Assembly (NCBI RefSeq): GCF_003335585.1
Contig: NZ_QBFD01000029.1
Span: forward strand, 126,625 to 190,624
Length of the DNA: 64,000 bases
Source of the DNA: Sulfitobacter sp. DFL-14
GTDB lineage: Bacteria; Pseudomonadota; Alphaproteobacteria; Rhodobacterales; Rhodobacteraceae
Direction: 5' to 3'
The notes beneath the pieces were generated by a model. The model did not search any database and was not told the DNA's origin. It saw nothing but the letters and a program-made list of their open reading frames with translations. Numbering within the stretch: the first letter of the stretch is position 1; each line of letters opens with the position of its first letter. Both the position numbers and the translations under genes were made by a program. Of the stretch, positions 1-9,262 are shown piece by piece.

Positions 1-1557
1 ATCTGTCGGTGCGCCGCCTTCGGCCTTCCGCCGCGCCACGAAATCCGCCAGTTCGTCGCGGATCGCGATATCCATCGGGGGCGGTTCGAAACTGGTGACG
101 ATATCCTTGAACATGTGATGCGCCCGCTCCGGGGTCCAGATCGCGCCCGCGGCCTCCCAGCCCTCGTAGTTCTTCCAGTCGGACAGGAAGGGCTGGTAAA
201 ACGCGGTGGTATAGCGGTCCTGGGTGTGCTGAATGCCAAAGAAATGGCCGGTATTGCCCACCGATTTGATCGCATCCAGCGCGATCTCATCCGGGCCGGT
301 GGCGCAGATCTCGGGCTGCATGTAGCGCTGGATCTGCTGCAGCACCTCGCAATCCATGATGAACTTTTCGGGGCTGGCGATCAGCCCGCCCTCCAGCCAT
401 CCGGCGGCGTGATACACCATGTTGGTGCCCGATTGCACCGCGGCCCAAAGCGAATTGGAGGTTTCCCACATCGCCTGCCCGTCCGGCACATTGGCGGCAC
501 AGACGCCGGAGGACCGCAGCGGCAGGCCATAGAAGCGGGCAAGCTGCCCGGTCATCTGGGTCGCGCGCATGTATTCCGGCGTGCCAAAGGCGGGCGCGCC
601 CGATTTCATGTCCACGTTGGATGTGAATGTGCCGATCGCGACAGGGCAGCCGGGGCGGATGATCTGCGCCAGCACCACGGCGCAAAGCGCCTCTGCCAGC
701 GATTGCGCCACGGCGCCGGACATGGTGACAGGGGCCATGGCGCCCGCCAGGGTGAAGGGGGTCACCACCAGCCCCTGCCCGCGCCGCGCCAGCCGCATCC
801 AGCCGTCCATCATCGGAAAATCGTGTTTCAAGGGCGAGGTCGAATTGATGTTGGTGTACATATGCGGGGTGGCGTCGAATTCATCATGGGTCAGACCACC
901 CGCGATGCGCACCATTTCCATCACATCCTCGACCCGCTCGCGGCCCAGCGAATAGGCGTGCATGACCTTGTCGGTCAGCGTCAGCTTGTCATAAAGCACG
1001 TCAAGGTGCCGCACCGAGGCATGTACATCCACCGGTTCGACGGGATAGCCGCCCGCAAAGTGGATGCAGTTGAAATACTGCGTCAGCTTCAGCAGGTCGC
1101 GGCACATCTCGCGGGTGCCGGGGACCTTCTTGCCAATCGCCATATCCCAGTAGTTGGGCGGTGAGGACACATTGCCGAACAGCAGGTTCCTGCCGCCCAC
1201 GGTGATCCGGCGGTCCGGGTTGCGCGGGGTCAGGGTGAATTCGGCGGGGGCCTTGCCCACCCACTCCATCACAAAGTCGCGCCCCATGCGGACATTCTCG
1301 CCATTGACGGTGCAGCCCGCCTTGCCCAGGATTTCCAGCGCCTCGGGGTTCAGAAACTCGATCCCGATTTCTTCCAGTATCCGCATTGCGCCATCGTGAA
1401 TCGCCGCGATGCCTTCCTCGTCCAGCGGCTCGGTGGGGCGGTCGATGTTGACCGGCGGGTTCCAGGGCATCTGCTCGATGACCGCGCTGCCACGCCGGGT
1501 CTTGGCCCCCGCGCGCCCGCCGCTGCGCGTTTTGCGTCTGGGTTGGGTCTCTGTCAT
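1..1557 (-). CDS. Trimethylamine methyltransferase family (MttB-like) protein, 3' end cut by window edge
   Basis: This frame stays open from an ATG preceded by an AGGAGAG ribosome site to the window edge, giving 519 residues without a stop. The sequence has the MttB-family look: an N-terminal basic stretch, then an alpha/beta-barrel with the segments EEIGIEFLNPEALEIL (about residues 60-75) and HAAGWLEGG (about 390). MttB methyltransferases move a methyl group from a quaternary or tertiary amine to a corrinoid protein. No in-frame amber codon was met in the visible part, so it belongs with the non-pyrrolysine homologues, some of which demethylate glycine betaine or related betaines. The substrate cannot be read from sequence. 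It lies downstream of, and may be co-transcribed with, the gph-like gene. Confidence 0.88.
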   Translation of the reverse strand, partial: MTETQPRRKTRSGGRAGAKTRRGSAVIEQMPWNPPVNIDRPTEPLDEEGIAAIHDGAMRILEEIGIEFLNPEALEILGKAGCTVNGENVRMGRDFVMEWVGKAPAEFTLTPRNPDRRITVGGRNLLFGNVSSPPNYWDMAIGKKVPGTREMCRDLLKLTQYFNCIHFAGGYPVEPVDVHASVRHLDVLYDKLTLTDKVMHAYSLGRERVEDVMEMVRIAGGLTHDEFDATPHMYTNINSTSPLKHDFPMMDGWMRLARRGQGLVVTPFTLAGAMAPVTMSGAVAQSLAEALCAVVLAQIIRPGCPVAIGTFTSNVDMKSGAPAFGTPEYMRATQMTGQLARFYGLPLRSSGVCAANVPDGQAMWETSNSLWAAVQSGTNMVYHAAGWLEGGLIASPEKFIMDCEVLQQIQRYMQPEICATGPDEIALDAIKSVGNTGHFFGIQHTQDRYTTAFYQPFLSDWKNYEGWEAAGAIWTPERAHHMFKDIVTSFEPPPMDIAIRDELADFVARRKAEGGAPTD

Positions 1558-1648
1558 GGTTGCTCTCCTGAGATTGCTCTCAGAAAGCCCCAGCCCAGCG
1601 CCCACATCCGTTCCGTTCGCGACGAAGGATGTCGCTTCCGGGCCGCCG

Positions 1649-2359
1649 TTAGCCGGTTATCGGGTGGCGGGCGTCGAGCCAGGCGGGCAGATGGCCGATA
1701 TCGGGCAATACGGCATCGGCCAGCGGCGCCAGCGTTTCCGCCGTGGCCATGCCGGTCAGGACCGCGACACAGATCATGCCTGCGGCGCGCCCGGCCACCA
1801 GATCATGGGTACTGTCGCCGATCATGGCGATCCGTTCGGCCGGCAGGCCGGTCGCCTCGGCAAAGGCCCGCATCTGGCCCGGCTCCGGCTTGCCGCCATG
1901 GCCGCTGTCGAAACCGGCGATGAAATCGAACTGGTCCTCGATCCCCGCCGCCGCCAGATGCGCCCGTGCAGGCACGATGGCATCATTGGTCGCCACACCC
2001 AGCGCCAGGCCGCGCCCGCGCAGGCCCGTCAGCAAGGGAATCAGCGGCACCGCCTCGCGCTGCGGCGCGCGGGCGGCTTCCTCATTCATCACGCCGATCA
2101 GCTGCGGGCCGGAAAGTTCGGGAAAAAGCGGCAGAAGCGCCGCCGTCACCTCTCCCGGTGTGCCCGCGATGACGATGCTGTCAGGCGCGAAGACGGCTGC
2201 ATCATAGTCAAATCCGATCCTGGAGCCCGCCTGCAACGCGCGGTCGTGGTCGCCGCCGCACAACCGGGTCAGAAAGGCAGCGGCCCAAGCCTCCCATGTG
2301 GCGGCAAAGTCGAACAGGGTGCCATCCTTGTCAAAAAGCAACCCTTTGATTTCATTCAT
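1649..2359 (-). CDS. gph: HAD-superfamily hydrolase, phosphoglycolate-phosphatase-like
   Basis: This 236-residue protein carries all four haloacid dehalogenase motifs: motif I DKDGTLFD (Asp10 nucleophile, Asp12 acid/base), a VATND threonine motif near residue 120, the GKPEPG lysine near 150, and MIGDSTHD near 170 for magnesium binding. It also has an alpha-helical cap between motifs I and II, as in Gph and the pyrophosphatase PpaX. The likely role is dephosphorylating 2-phosphoglycolate or a similar small phosphoester in the cytoplasm. The ATG at 2359 forms an ATGA overlap with the stop of the upstream DUF3572 gene, which is why it is preferred to a TTG six bases earlier. The exact substrate is inferred. 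Confidence 0.85.
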   Translation of the reverse strand: MNEIKGLLFDKDGTLFDFAATWEAWAAAFLTRLCGGDHDRALQAGSRIGFDYDAAVFAPDSIVIAGTPGEVTAALLPLFPELSGPQLIGVMNEEAARAPQREAVPLIPLLTGLRGRGLALGVATNDAIVPARAHLAAAGIEDQFDFIAGFDSGHGGKPEPGQMRAFAEATGLPAERIAMIGDSTHDLVAGRAAGMICVAVLTGMATAETLAPLADAVLPDIGHLPAWLDARHPITG

Positions 2360-2640
2360 GTCCAATTCACCTGCTCCCCACCGGGCAAGGCCGCCCGTGC
2401 CATCATCGGCCTGTCGTAAGATGCTTTCACCGCGTCACAGAAAGCCACCACCCAGGCATCATCCATCATCAGGAAATCGAGCACACCGCCCAGGAAAGCG
2501 GGATCGGCCGCGCGGTCGCGCAGATCGGTCTCGGAGGTCCCGGTGCTGCCCAGGAACACCGGCAGAAGGTCATCATTGCCAACCAGCCAGGCCAGCGCCT
2601 GCAGGGCAAAACTTTCGGCGGACTCCCGCGTATCGGACAT
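2356..2640 (-). CDS. DUF3572 family protein
   Basis: A 94-residue soluble, acidic, helical protein with the pattern ESFALQALAWLVGNDD followed by FLGSTG and a DDAWVVAFCDA segment, which matches the small alphaproteobacterial DUF3572 family as I remember it. The function of the family is unknown. It overlaps the gph-like gene by four bases (ATGA), so the two are very likely translated from one message. It is divergent from the pleD-like gene, and the 100 bases between them must hold both promoters. Confidence 0.75.
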   Translation of the reverse strand: MSDTRESAESFALQALAWLVGNDDLLPVFLGSTGTSETDLRDRAADPAFLGGVLDFLMMDDAWVVAFCDAVKASYDRPMMARAALPGGEQVNWT

Positions 2641-2740
2641 GGCTCTTCCGTTTTTTAAGGTTCCAGCAACGCTTTGTTAACCAATGGGTTCAAGAAAGAA
2701 CCTATGGAATGCGTTCTTACATCACGCGGAGGTCGGGGGC

Positions 2741-4162
2741 ATGCAAGCTAGAATCCTCATTGCCGACCCGATTGTCACCAACCGCATCGTGCTGAAGGTC
2801 AAACTGGCCAGCGCGTTCTATACTGTCATTCAGGCGGGAACGATGGCCGAGGCCACGGAAATCGCGCTCTCCGATGCGCCGGACCTGATCATCAGCGCAT
2901 TGGAACTGCCCGACGGTTCGGCGGCGGAGCTTTGCGCTCAGCTGGCCAAATGGTCCCAGACCCGGCAGATCGGCATCCTGGCCCTGGCCGGTCAGATCGA
3001 CCATGCCACGCGCATGGCCACGCTGGAGGCGGGTGTGCATGATATCCTGGTCAGACCCTATGACGAGACCTTGCTGCTGAGCCGGGTGCGCAGCCTGATC
3101 CGCACCTATAATGCAGAGGCTGAGTGGCAGATCCGTGACGATACCACGCGCGCTTTGGGCTTTGCCGAACCGGAGGTATCCTTTGGCCCGCAGGGCGAAT
3201 TCGTGCTGGTGGGGCAGGACAAGACCACAATCCAGCGATGGGCCATCGGGCTGCGCCCCCTGCTGGGCGGCAAGGTCACGCTGGCCAGCGACAAGGAGAT
3301 CATGGGCAAGCGGCTGGACAAGGGCCCGCCGGACGTCTTTGTTCTTGTGATCGGGCCGGAGACCGCCGGGTCCGGCGACAGTCTGAGGCTGATCTCGGCG
3401 TTGCGGACAAATGCAAGGTCGCGCCATTGCGGCATCCTTGTCCTGCAGACGCAGCCCGATGCCACATTGGCAACCAATGCGCTGGACATGGGCGCGGACG
3501 ACCTGATGACCGATGGTTTCGACGCGGCCGAACTTGCCCTGCGGCTCAAGGCCTTGTTGCGGCGCAAGCTTCTGTCGGAAAAGCTGCGCCAGACCGTCCG
3601 GACGGGGCTGAAAGCGGCGATGTATGACCCGCTCACCGGGCTCTACAACCGGCGCTATGCCATGCCGCATCTGGTGCGCGTGGCCGAACAGGCGCGCGGC
3701 ACGGGACGCCCCTTTGCGGTGATGGTCTGCGATCTGGATCATTTCAAACGCATCAATGACCTTTATGGCCATGCCTCGGGCGATGCGGTGCTGGTCGAGG
3801 TGGCCGAACGGCTGCGCAGCTCCCTGCGGGCGATGGACATGGTGGCCCGGATCGGGGGCGAGGAATTCATGATCGTGATGCCCGCCACCACCCTGCCCGA
3901 AGCGCGCCAGGCGGCGCTGCGCCTTTGCGACCTGATTGGCGGACGCCCCTTCGACCTGCCCGGCAGCGCCGATCCGGTCCGCATCACCATCAGCATCGGA
4001 ATGGCGCTTGATACCCAGCCCCCATCACCGGAGGAGGCAGCCGATGCCGATATCTCGGCGAAGGATGCGGGGGCCAGGCTGATGGATCAGGCGGACAAGG
4101 CGCTTTACGCCGCCAAGGTCAAAGGCCGCAATCAGGTCAAGCTTGGCCGTCCCGCCGCCTGA
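2741..4162 (+). CDS. pleD: PleD-type diguanylate cyclase with two degenerate receiver domains
   Basis: The start at 2741 follows a perfect GGAGGT ribosome site seven bases upstream; this gives 473 residues, close to the usual PleD length. The order is receiver 1 (about 1-120), receiver 2 (about 150-290) and a GGDEF domain (about 310-470). The cyclase half is intact: a CDLDHFKRIND metal/substrate segment, the catalytic GGEEF, and an inhibitory I-site RAMD five residues before GGEEF, so it should make cyclic di-GMP and be product-inhibited. The receivers look inactive: where PleD has the phosphoacceptor Asp, receiver 1 has Ala53 (PDLIISALELPDG) and receiver 2 has a hydrophobic residue. Control by phosphorylation is therefore doubtful. 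Confidence 0.9.
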   Translation: MQARILIADPIVTNRIVLKVKLASAFYTVIQAGTMAEATEIALSDAPDLIISALELPDGSAAELCAQLAKWSQTRQIGILALAGQIDHATRMATLEAGVHDILVRPYDETLLLSRVRSLIRTYNAEAEWQIRDDTTRALGFAEPEVSFGPQGEFVLVGQDKTTIQRWAIGLRPLLGGKVTLASDKEIMGKRLDKGPPDVFVLVIGPETAGSGDSLRLISALRTNARSRHCGILVLQTQPDATLATNALDMGADDLMTDGFDAAELALRLKALLRRKLLSEKLRQTVRTGLKAAMYDPLTGLYNRRYAMPHLVRVAEQARGTGRPFAVMVCDLDHFKRINDLYGHASGDAVLVEVAERLRSSLRAMDMVARIGGEEFMIVMPATTLPEARQAALRLCDLIGGRPFDLPGSADPVRITISIGMALDTQPPSPEEAADADISAKDAGARLMDQADKALYAAKVKGRNQVKLGRPAA

Positions 4163-4220
4163 ACCGCCGCCGCCTGAACCTCCAATGTCACCATGATCGC
4201 AATTGCGGCGGGATCTGAAT

Positions 4221-4934
4221 TCATTCCGCCTGACGGGGCCAGCGCTGTGCATCCGGCGCGCCAAGCGCTGCCACCACCGGGTCAAGCAAGCGCCGGGGCA
4301 CCATCATCAGAAGCGCCGGCGCATCAACCGTGACCGTCATCGGCCCGGTGGCATGGTTCGATGTGCCCGACTGGACGCCGGGCGCGAAATCAAGCCCGTC
4401 GAGCGGCCAGTGCAACCCGGTGCTCTGCGCCGTGACAGGGGCGAGCGGAAACAGGGAGATCACCTCGGCGCGTTCGGTCGGCAGGCTGATGCGGGGCGGG
4501 GCAAGGAACAAAAGCTCCTCTGCCCCGATCAGGACACAGGGGCGATCCGCGCAGACCATCAGCGTGTGCAATGCCGCCAGCTGGTGGTCGATCCGCCCGC
4601 CGGTAAAGCCCACCGCGATGACAACGGGGGCCGCAATGCGGGTCAGCGCCTTTTCGAAATCCGTGCTGTCCTGTTCCGCAATCAGATGCAGGTGACCCGC
4701 AGGTATCGCGCGCCGCGTTTCGGGCGTGAGTGAGTCAAAATCGCCGATCACGGCTTCGGGCATGATCCCGGCTGCAAGCGCAAGGGCCGCGCCGCCATCC
4801 GCTGCAACGCAGCGCGGCGCCAGCGTCAATGCTTTGTGAAGATCTTGTGGCGTAGCCTGCCCACCACCGACCAAAGTGATTGGTTCCTTCCCGTGAACAA
4901 TGCCCTTCGTTTTGGCGACAATGCTGTCAATCAT
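4221..4934 (-). CDS. Thiamine diphosphokinase (thiamine pyrophosphokinase)
   Basis: A 237-residue protein with the thiamine pyrophosphokinase signature: VAADGGAALAL and VIGDFDSL (substrate and magnesium site, about residues 43-68), EQDSTDFEKAL (about 87-97) and GFTGGRIDHQLA (about 108-119), followed by a beta-rich C-terminal half. It transfers pyrophosphate from ATP to thiamine to give thiamine diphosphate. The first 15 or so residues are not conserved in my memory of the family, so a slightly later start is possible. It is divergent from the large acidic protein gene at 5073. Confidence 0.9.
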   Translation of the reverse strand: MIDSIVAKTKGIVHGKEPITLVGGGQATPQDLHKALTLAPRCVAADGGAALALAAGIMPEAVIGDFDSLTPETRRAIPAGHLHLIAEQDSTDFEKALTRIAAPVVIAVGFTGGRIDHQLAALHTLMVCADRPCVLIGAEELLFLAPPRISLPTERAEVISLFPLAPVTAQSTGLHWPLDGLDFAPGVQSGTSNHATGPMTVTVDAPALLMMVPRRLLDPVVAALGAPDAQRWPRQAE

Positions 4935-5072
4935 GGTTCATTTGCCCTTATTTCGGAAACAGATCACATTCTGGCCTTAAAATGATACGATGCCTTGCAC
5001 AGATTCGGACCTCTTTGGTCTTGGACATCGTGGTAAACAGATATCTGCAAAACCGCAGAGGACGAGCATCCG

Positions 5073-7373
5073 ATGATGAGTAACAACAAGATCCTGACCG
5101 TCTCATATGGCACGTTTTCGTGCACGCTGGAAGGTTTCGATGACAGCTTCGGCACCATGAAGGCGATTGCGGAGTATTTCCGCGATCTGGCGGCAGATGA
5201 CCGTTACTTTGGTGCAGAACCTCCGCAGCCCGATGCCGAAATGCTGACGCGGATTGCTCAGAAGGAAATTTCGCGCCGGGTTCAGGCCCGCGAACATGAT
5301 GGCAAGATCGTGCTGAGCGCGCTGGAAGATCACAGCGATGCGCCCGAACAACCCGCAGCCAAGACGCCGGAAGCCGCTCAGCCAGAGGCCAGCGCGCCTG
5401 CTGCCGCTGGTATCGCAGCATTGGCCGGTGCCGCCGCCCCCGCGCCGCAGCCTGCCGAAGCTGAAACAGCCGCCGAGCCTGCCGCCCCTGCCCCCGTTGA
5501 AGCAGCCCCTGCACCGGTCGATGAGGCTGACGCCGCCATCGCCGCAGAAGCGCATGTTGACCTGGCCGATCTGGCCCGGGAAGAGCTGGCCGGGACTGAC
5601 AGCGAAACACCCGCAGAAGAGACAGCAGCGCCGGAACCGGTCAGCGACCTCGCCGAAGACGCCCAGGCCAGCGCGGCACCCGAGACTTCTGTTCAGGACG
5701 AAGACGAGAACGACATCGTTCCCGGCCAGCCCGATTCGGAAGTCGAAGCCTTCTTTGCCGAGAACGCGGCAGAGGGTTCCGTCTCTGACGATTTCGAAGA
5801 AGACGTGGCAGAAGCCGCCGAACTGGCCGGGACGGCAGAGCCGGTTGCCGCTGCCCCGGCAGCCCCCGCGCCCGACAGCATCGCCGCCAAGCTGCAGCGC
5901 ATCCGCGCGGTTGTGGCGCAGCAAGACGATGCCGACGACGAAGAGACCTATGCCGAAGACGAAGATGCCATCGCAGGCAGCAGTGCCGCGGCTGCGTTTG
6001 ACGATCTGGAAGACGCCGCAGAGGATGGTCATACCGACGACAACGCGGAGCAGGATCTGGTCGCCCGCGCCCGCCATGACATCGAAGACGCGCTTGATGC
6101 GGATGATGCAGCGGATCAGGCCGAAACGGAAGACGAATACAGCGACATCCTGAACCGTCTTTCGATGGATGATGATGACGCCGTGGCCGAGGCCGTGGAA
6201 GACGAGGCCGAAGGTGAGGACGACAGATCTTCCGAGGTCGAGGATGCACTGGCGAACCTGTTTGACGACGAGGACGAGGCAGAGACAGAGATCGAGGAAA
6301 CCGCCGAAGCTGAGGATGCCTTCGACGCCATCGAGGATGCCGAGGTAGAGGCCGCGCTTGCGACTGAACCCGAAACCGCCCCGCAGCCCCGCGCCCGCGT
6401 GATCAAGGTCAAGCGCGCCGATCTGGAAGCAGCAATCAACCGTGGCGAGCTGGAAGAATACGACGACGAGGAAGACGACGATTTCGACATGTCCGACCTG
6501 GATGATGTGGACCCGGCGCTTGACGATCTGGCACCTTCCAAATCGGCCGATACCTCGCTTTCGCCCGAAGACGAACAGGAACTGGCCCGCGAACTGGCCG
6601 AGCTTGAGAAAGACATCGAAGGCGACAACATCCTGCCGGTCGGGGAAAAGGCCGATGACCGCGCTGCCGGCGCGTCCCGGCACACCCTGCCCGCCATCGA
6701 GGATGAAGCAAGCGACGACATGTCCCGCCTGATGGCCGAAGCCGACCATCACATGGACGAGCCCGAAAGCACGACACGCCGCAATGCCTTTGCCCATCTG
6801 CGTGCCGCGGTTGCGGCCAAGAAGGCTGATGGCGGGATCGGCACCGATGCCGAGCAGGAAAAGAAGGACCGCGCCTTCCGCTCCGACCTGGCAGAGGTTG
6901 TGCGCCCGCGCCGTCCGGTTGGGTCCGGCAACCGCACCGCCCGGCCGGAAGAATCGCGTCCCGCACCGCTGAAGCTGGTGGCCGAACAGCGCATCGACGT
7001 TGAAAAGACCCGTGCCGCGGGCCCGGTGCGTCCGCGCCGTGTTTCCGCCGTTGTGACAGAACCGAAGGCCACCGCCGAGGGCACCGTCAGTTTTGCGGAA
7101 TATGCCGAGGAGATGGGCGCGCATTCCCTTCCCGAACTTTTGGAAGCGGCAGCGGCCTATATGTCCTTTGTCGAAGGGTTCGAGCAGTTCTCCCGCCCGC
7201 AGCTGATGACAAAGGTGCGTCAGGTCGGCCCGGAAGAGGGTTTCAGCCGCGAAGACGGTTTGCGATCCTTTGGCCAGCTGCTGCGCGCGGGCAAGATCGA
7301 AAAGATCAAGGGCGGGCGGTTCACCGTCTCCGAGGATATCGGCTATCGCCCCGACCAGCGCGCCGTGGGGTAA
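5073..7373 (+). CDS. Large acidic conserved hypothetical protein with winged-helix-like C-terminus
   Basis: This 766-residue protein has three visible parts. An ordered N-terminus (about 1-90) begins ILTVSYGTFSCTLEGFDD. A very long low-complexity middle (about 95-600) is dominated by Glu, Asp, Ala and Pro, with runs such as EEYDDEEDDDFDMSDLDD; it is probably disordered and strongly negative. The ordered C-terminal 90 residues contain FSRPQLMTKVRQ and SFGQLLRAGKIEKIKGGRF, a pattern resembling a winged helix. No signal peptide or membrane segment is seen. The function is unknown; the layout would suit a scaffold or nucleic-acid mimic, but that is inference. A strong terminator follows. Confidence 0.8.
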   Translation: MMSNNKILTVSYGTFSCTLEGFDDSFGTMKAIAEYFRDLAADDRYFGAEPPQPDAEMLTRIAQKEISRRVQAREHDGKIVLSALEDHSDAPEQPAAKTPEAAQPEASAPAAAGIAALAGAAAPAPQPAEAETAAEPAAPAPVEAAPAPVDEADAAIAAEAHVDLADLAREELAGTDSETPAEETAAPEPVSDLAEDAQASAAPETSVQDEDENDIVPGQPDSEVEAFFAENAAEGSVSDDFEEDVAEAAELAGTAEPVAAAPAAPAPDSIAAKLQRIRAVVAQQDDADDEETYAEDEDAIAGSSAAAAFDDLEDAAEDGHTDDNAEQDLVARARHDIEDALDADDAADQAETEDEYSDILNRLSMDDDDAVAEAVEDEAEGEDDRSSEVEDALANLFDDEDEAETEIEETAEAEDAFDAIEDAEVEAALATEPETAPQPRARVIKVKRADLEAAINRGELEEYDDEEDDDFDMSDLDDVDPALDDLAPSKSADTSLSPEDEQELARELAELEKDIEGDNILPVGEKADDRAAGASRHTLPAIEDEASDDMSRLMAEADHHMDEPESTTRRNAFAHLRAAVAAKKADGGIGTDAEQEKKDRAFRSDLAEVVRPRRPVGSGNRTARPEESRPAPLKLVAEQRIDVEKTRAAGPVRPRRVSAVVTEPKATAEGTVSFAEYAEEMGAHSLPELLEAAAAYMSFVEGFEQFSRPQLMTKVRQVGPEEGFSREDGLRSFGQLLRAGKIEKIKGGRFTVSEDIGYRPDQRAVG

Positions 7374-7397
7374 ACCCGGCACGCCCGCTGCGAAATG

Positions 7398-7420
7398 GCC
7401 GCCCCTCGGGGCGGCTTTTT
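7398..7420 (+). terminator. Rho-independent terminator after the acidic protein gene
   Basis: GCCGCCC (7398-7404) pairs with GGGCGGC (7409-7415) across a four-base loop and is followed directly by five T residues. It lies 25 bases after the stop codon at 7373. Confidence 0.9.
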
Positions 7421-7554
7421 CATTTTAGGTCAGGGCCTTGCGGACACCCTCAATGAACGCGGCAGCTTGTCGGACTAGGGCGGCGGAGCTGCCTCGGGGA
7501 CCATCGCGTCAGATTTGCGGCTCAGTGAACATTGCAGCCTTGCCCGCAGCCGCC

Positions 7555-7779
7555 TCAATCGTCGCGCGCTTCCGGGTCCGCCTGGCCGATCCCCTTGAAC
7601 ACGAACTTGAACGGGATCGCCCAAAGCACGCCAAGACCCACGTAGATCGCGAGCTCCACGAGAATCGAGGGCCGGTCGAAGAGCGCCACCAGGTTCAGCG
7701 CCACGACGATATAAAGTGGCAGACCGACCAGCAGAATCACCAATGCCCAACGGCGGCGTGCCTTATAGCTCAGGGCCAT
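7555..7779 (-). CDS. DUF2842 family small membrane protein
   Basis: A 74-residue protein with two hydrophobic helices (about 12-30 and 40-60) and the internal segment GVLWAIPFKFVFKGIG, matching the DUF2842 family of alphaproteobacterial inner-membrane proteins of unknown function. It lies nine bases downstream of purA on the same strand, an arrangement I recall from other Rhodobacteraceae, and is probably co-transcribed with it. Confidence 0.75.
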   Translation of the reverse strand: MALSYKARRRWALVILLVGLPLYIVVALNLVALFDRPSILVELAIYVGLGVLWAIPFKFVFKGIGQADPEARDD

Positions 7780-7788
7780 GAAGCCTCC

Positions 7789-9081
7789 TCAGTCCGCGAA
7801 GGGATCGGTGACCAGAATCGTGTCTTCCCGCTCCGGCGAAGTGGAGAGCAGTGCCACGGGACATTGGATCAACTCTTCGACGCGGCGCACGTATTTGATC
7901 GCCTCGGCGGGCAGATCGGCCCAGCTGCGCGCGCCTTCGGTCGATTGCGACCAGCCCGGCATTTCCTCGTAGACCGGGGTGCAGCGCGCCTGCTGGTCTG
8001 CGGCAGTGGGCAGATATTCCAGCGTCTTGCCGTCCAGCTCATAGCCCACGCAGATCTTGAGGGTTTCAAAACCGTCCAGCACATCCAGCTTGGTGAAGGC
8101 GATGCCGTTCACACCGGATGTGGCGCAGGTCTGGCGCACCAGCACCGCGTCGAACCAGCCGCAGCGGCGCTTGCGCCCGGTCACCGTGCCAAATTCATGC
8201 CCCCGCTCGCCCAGCCGCTGACCATCCGCGTCGTGCAATTCGGCGGGGAAAGGCCCCTCGCCCACGCGGGTGGTATAGGCCTTCACGATGCCGAGGACAA
8301 AGTCGATGGAGCCGGGCCCGATGCCGGTGCCTGTTGCCGCCTGACCCGCGATCACATTCGACGAGGTGACAAAGGGATAGGTGCCAAAGTCGATATCCAG
8401 CAGCGCGCCCTGTGCGCCCTCGAACAGGATCCGCTTGCCCGCCTTGCGCTGCTCGTTCAGCACCTTCCAGACCGGTGCCGCATATTCCAGAACCGCCGGG
8501 GCGATCTCTTTCAGCGCCGCGATCAGCGCGTCGCGGTCCACCGGCTCCAGCCCCAGACCCCGGCGCAGCGCGTCGTGATGCACCAGCGCGCGGTCCACCC
8601 GCAGCTCCAGCGTCGCCTCATCCGCCAGATCGGCCACACGCACCGCGCGGCGGCCCACCTTGTCCTCATAGGCCGGGCCGATGCCGCGCCCTGTCGTGCC
8701 GATCTTGGCCACCGAATTCTGCGCCTCGCGGGCGCGGTCCAACTCGCCGTGGATCGGCAGGATCAGCGATGTGTTTTCGGCAATCATCAGGGTCTCGGGG
8801 GTGATGGTGACACCCTGGCTGCGCAGCCCTTCAATCTCTTTCACCAGATGCCAGGGGTCCAGCACCACGCCATTGCCGATCACGCTCAGCTTGCCGCCGC
8901 GCACGATGCCCGAGGGCAGCAGGCTCAGCTTGAAGACCTCACCGTCGATCACCAGCGTATGGCCCGCGTTATGCCCGCCCTGGAAACGCGCGATCACATC
9001 GGCACGCTCGGACAGCCAGTCGACAATCTTGCCTTTTCCCTCGTCGCCCCACTGGGCTCCGACAACAACGACATTGGCCAT
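7789..9081 (-). CDS. purA: Adenylosuccinate synthetase
   Basis: A 430-residue enzyme, the standard PurA length. It joins IMP and aspartate with GTP, the first committed step from IMP to AMP. The start [20 protein letters not shown] contains the GDEGKGK P-loop and catalytic Asp13. It is followed by the GGHNAGHT catalytic His42 motif, [15 protein letters not shown], the FEGAQG loop and a C-terminal TKLDVLDG guanine-binding stretch. The ATG at 9081 was chosen because the conserved N-terminus begins there; the same frame stays open further upstream. The downstream partner is the DUF2842 gene. Confidence 0.97.
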   Translation of the reverse strand: MANVVVVGAQWGDEGKGKIVDWLSERADVIARFQGGHNAGHTLVIDGEVFKLSLLPSGIVRGGKLSVIGNGVVLDPWHLVKEIEGLRSQGVTITPETLMIAENTSLILPIHGELDRAREAQNSVAKIGTTGRGIGPAYEDKVGRRAVRVADLADEATLELRVDRALVHHDALRRGLGLEPVDRDALIAALKEIAPAVLEYAAPVWKVLNEQRKAGKRILFEGAQGALLDIDFGTYPFVTSSNVIAGQAATGTGIGPGSIDFVLGIVKAYTTRVGEGPFPAELHDADGQRLGERGHEFGTVTGRKRRCGWFDAVLVRQTCATSGVNGIAFTKLDVLDGFETLKICVGYELDGKTLEYLPTAADQQARCTPVYEEMPGWSQSTEGARSWADLPAEAIKYVRRVEELIQCPVALLSTSPEREDTILVTDPFAD

Positions 9082-9262
9082 ATTGAACTTCCCCTTTTGG
9101 CAACCGGCCCTGCTATAACGTCGAAGCGGCGCGGGTGAAACTGAAAAACGCGGCATTGCACCGAAGGCCGCACTTTCCCGCGCGTTGCGGGCGGGGACAG
9201 CCATGGACTTTCCCCGCGCGAGAGCGGTAATTTCAGCGTGAAACGGCAAAAGGGTCCGCAAT

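Noticed and set aside
5103-7382. 759-codon open frame on the minus strand
   Set aside because: It mirrors the acidic protein gene; GC-rich third positions and GAG/GAC runs leave the complement open. It has a Cys/Arg-rich product without domains, no ribosome site and a terminator pointing the other way.
7425-7500. Possible C-terminal gene remnant on the minus strand (reading AAFIEGVRKALT then stop)
   Set aside because: About 20 codons look protein-like but there is no longer match or start; too short to support.
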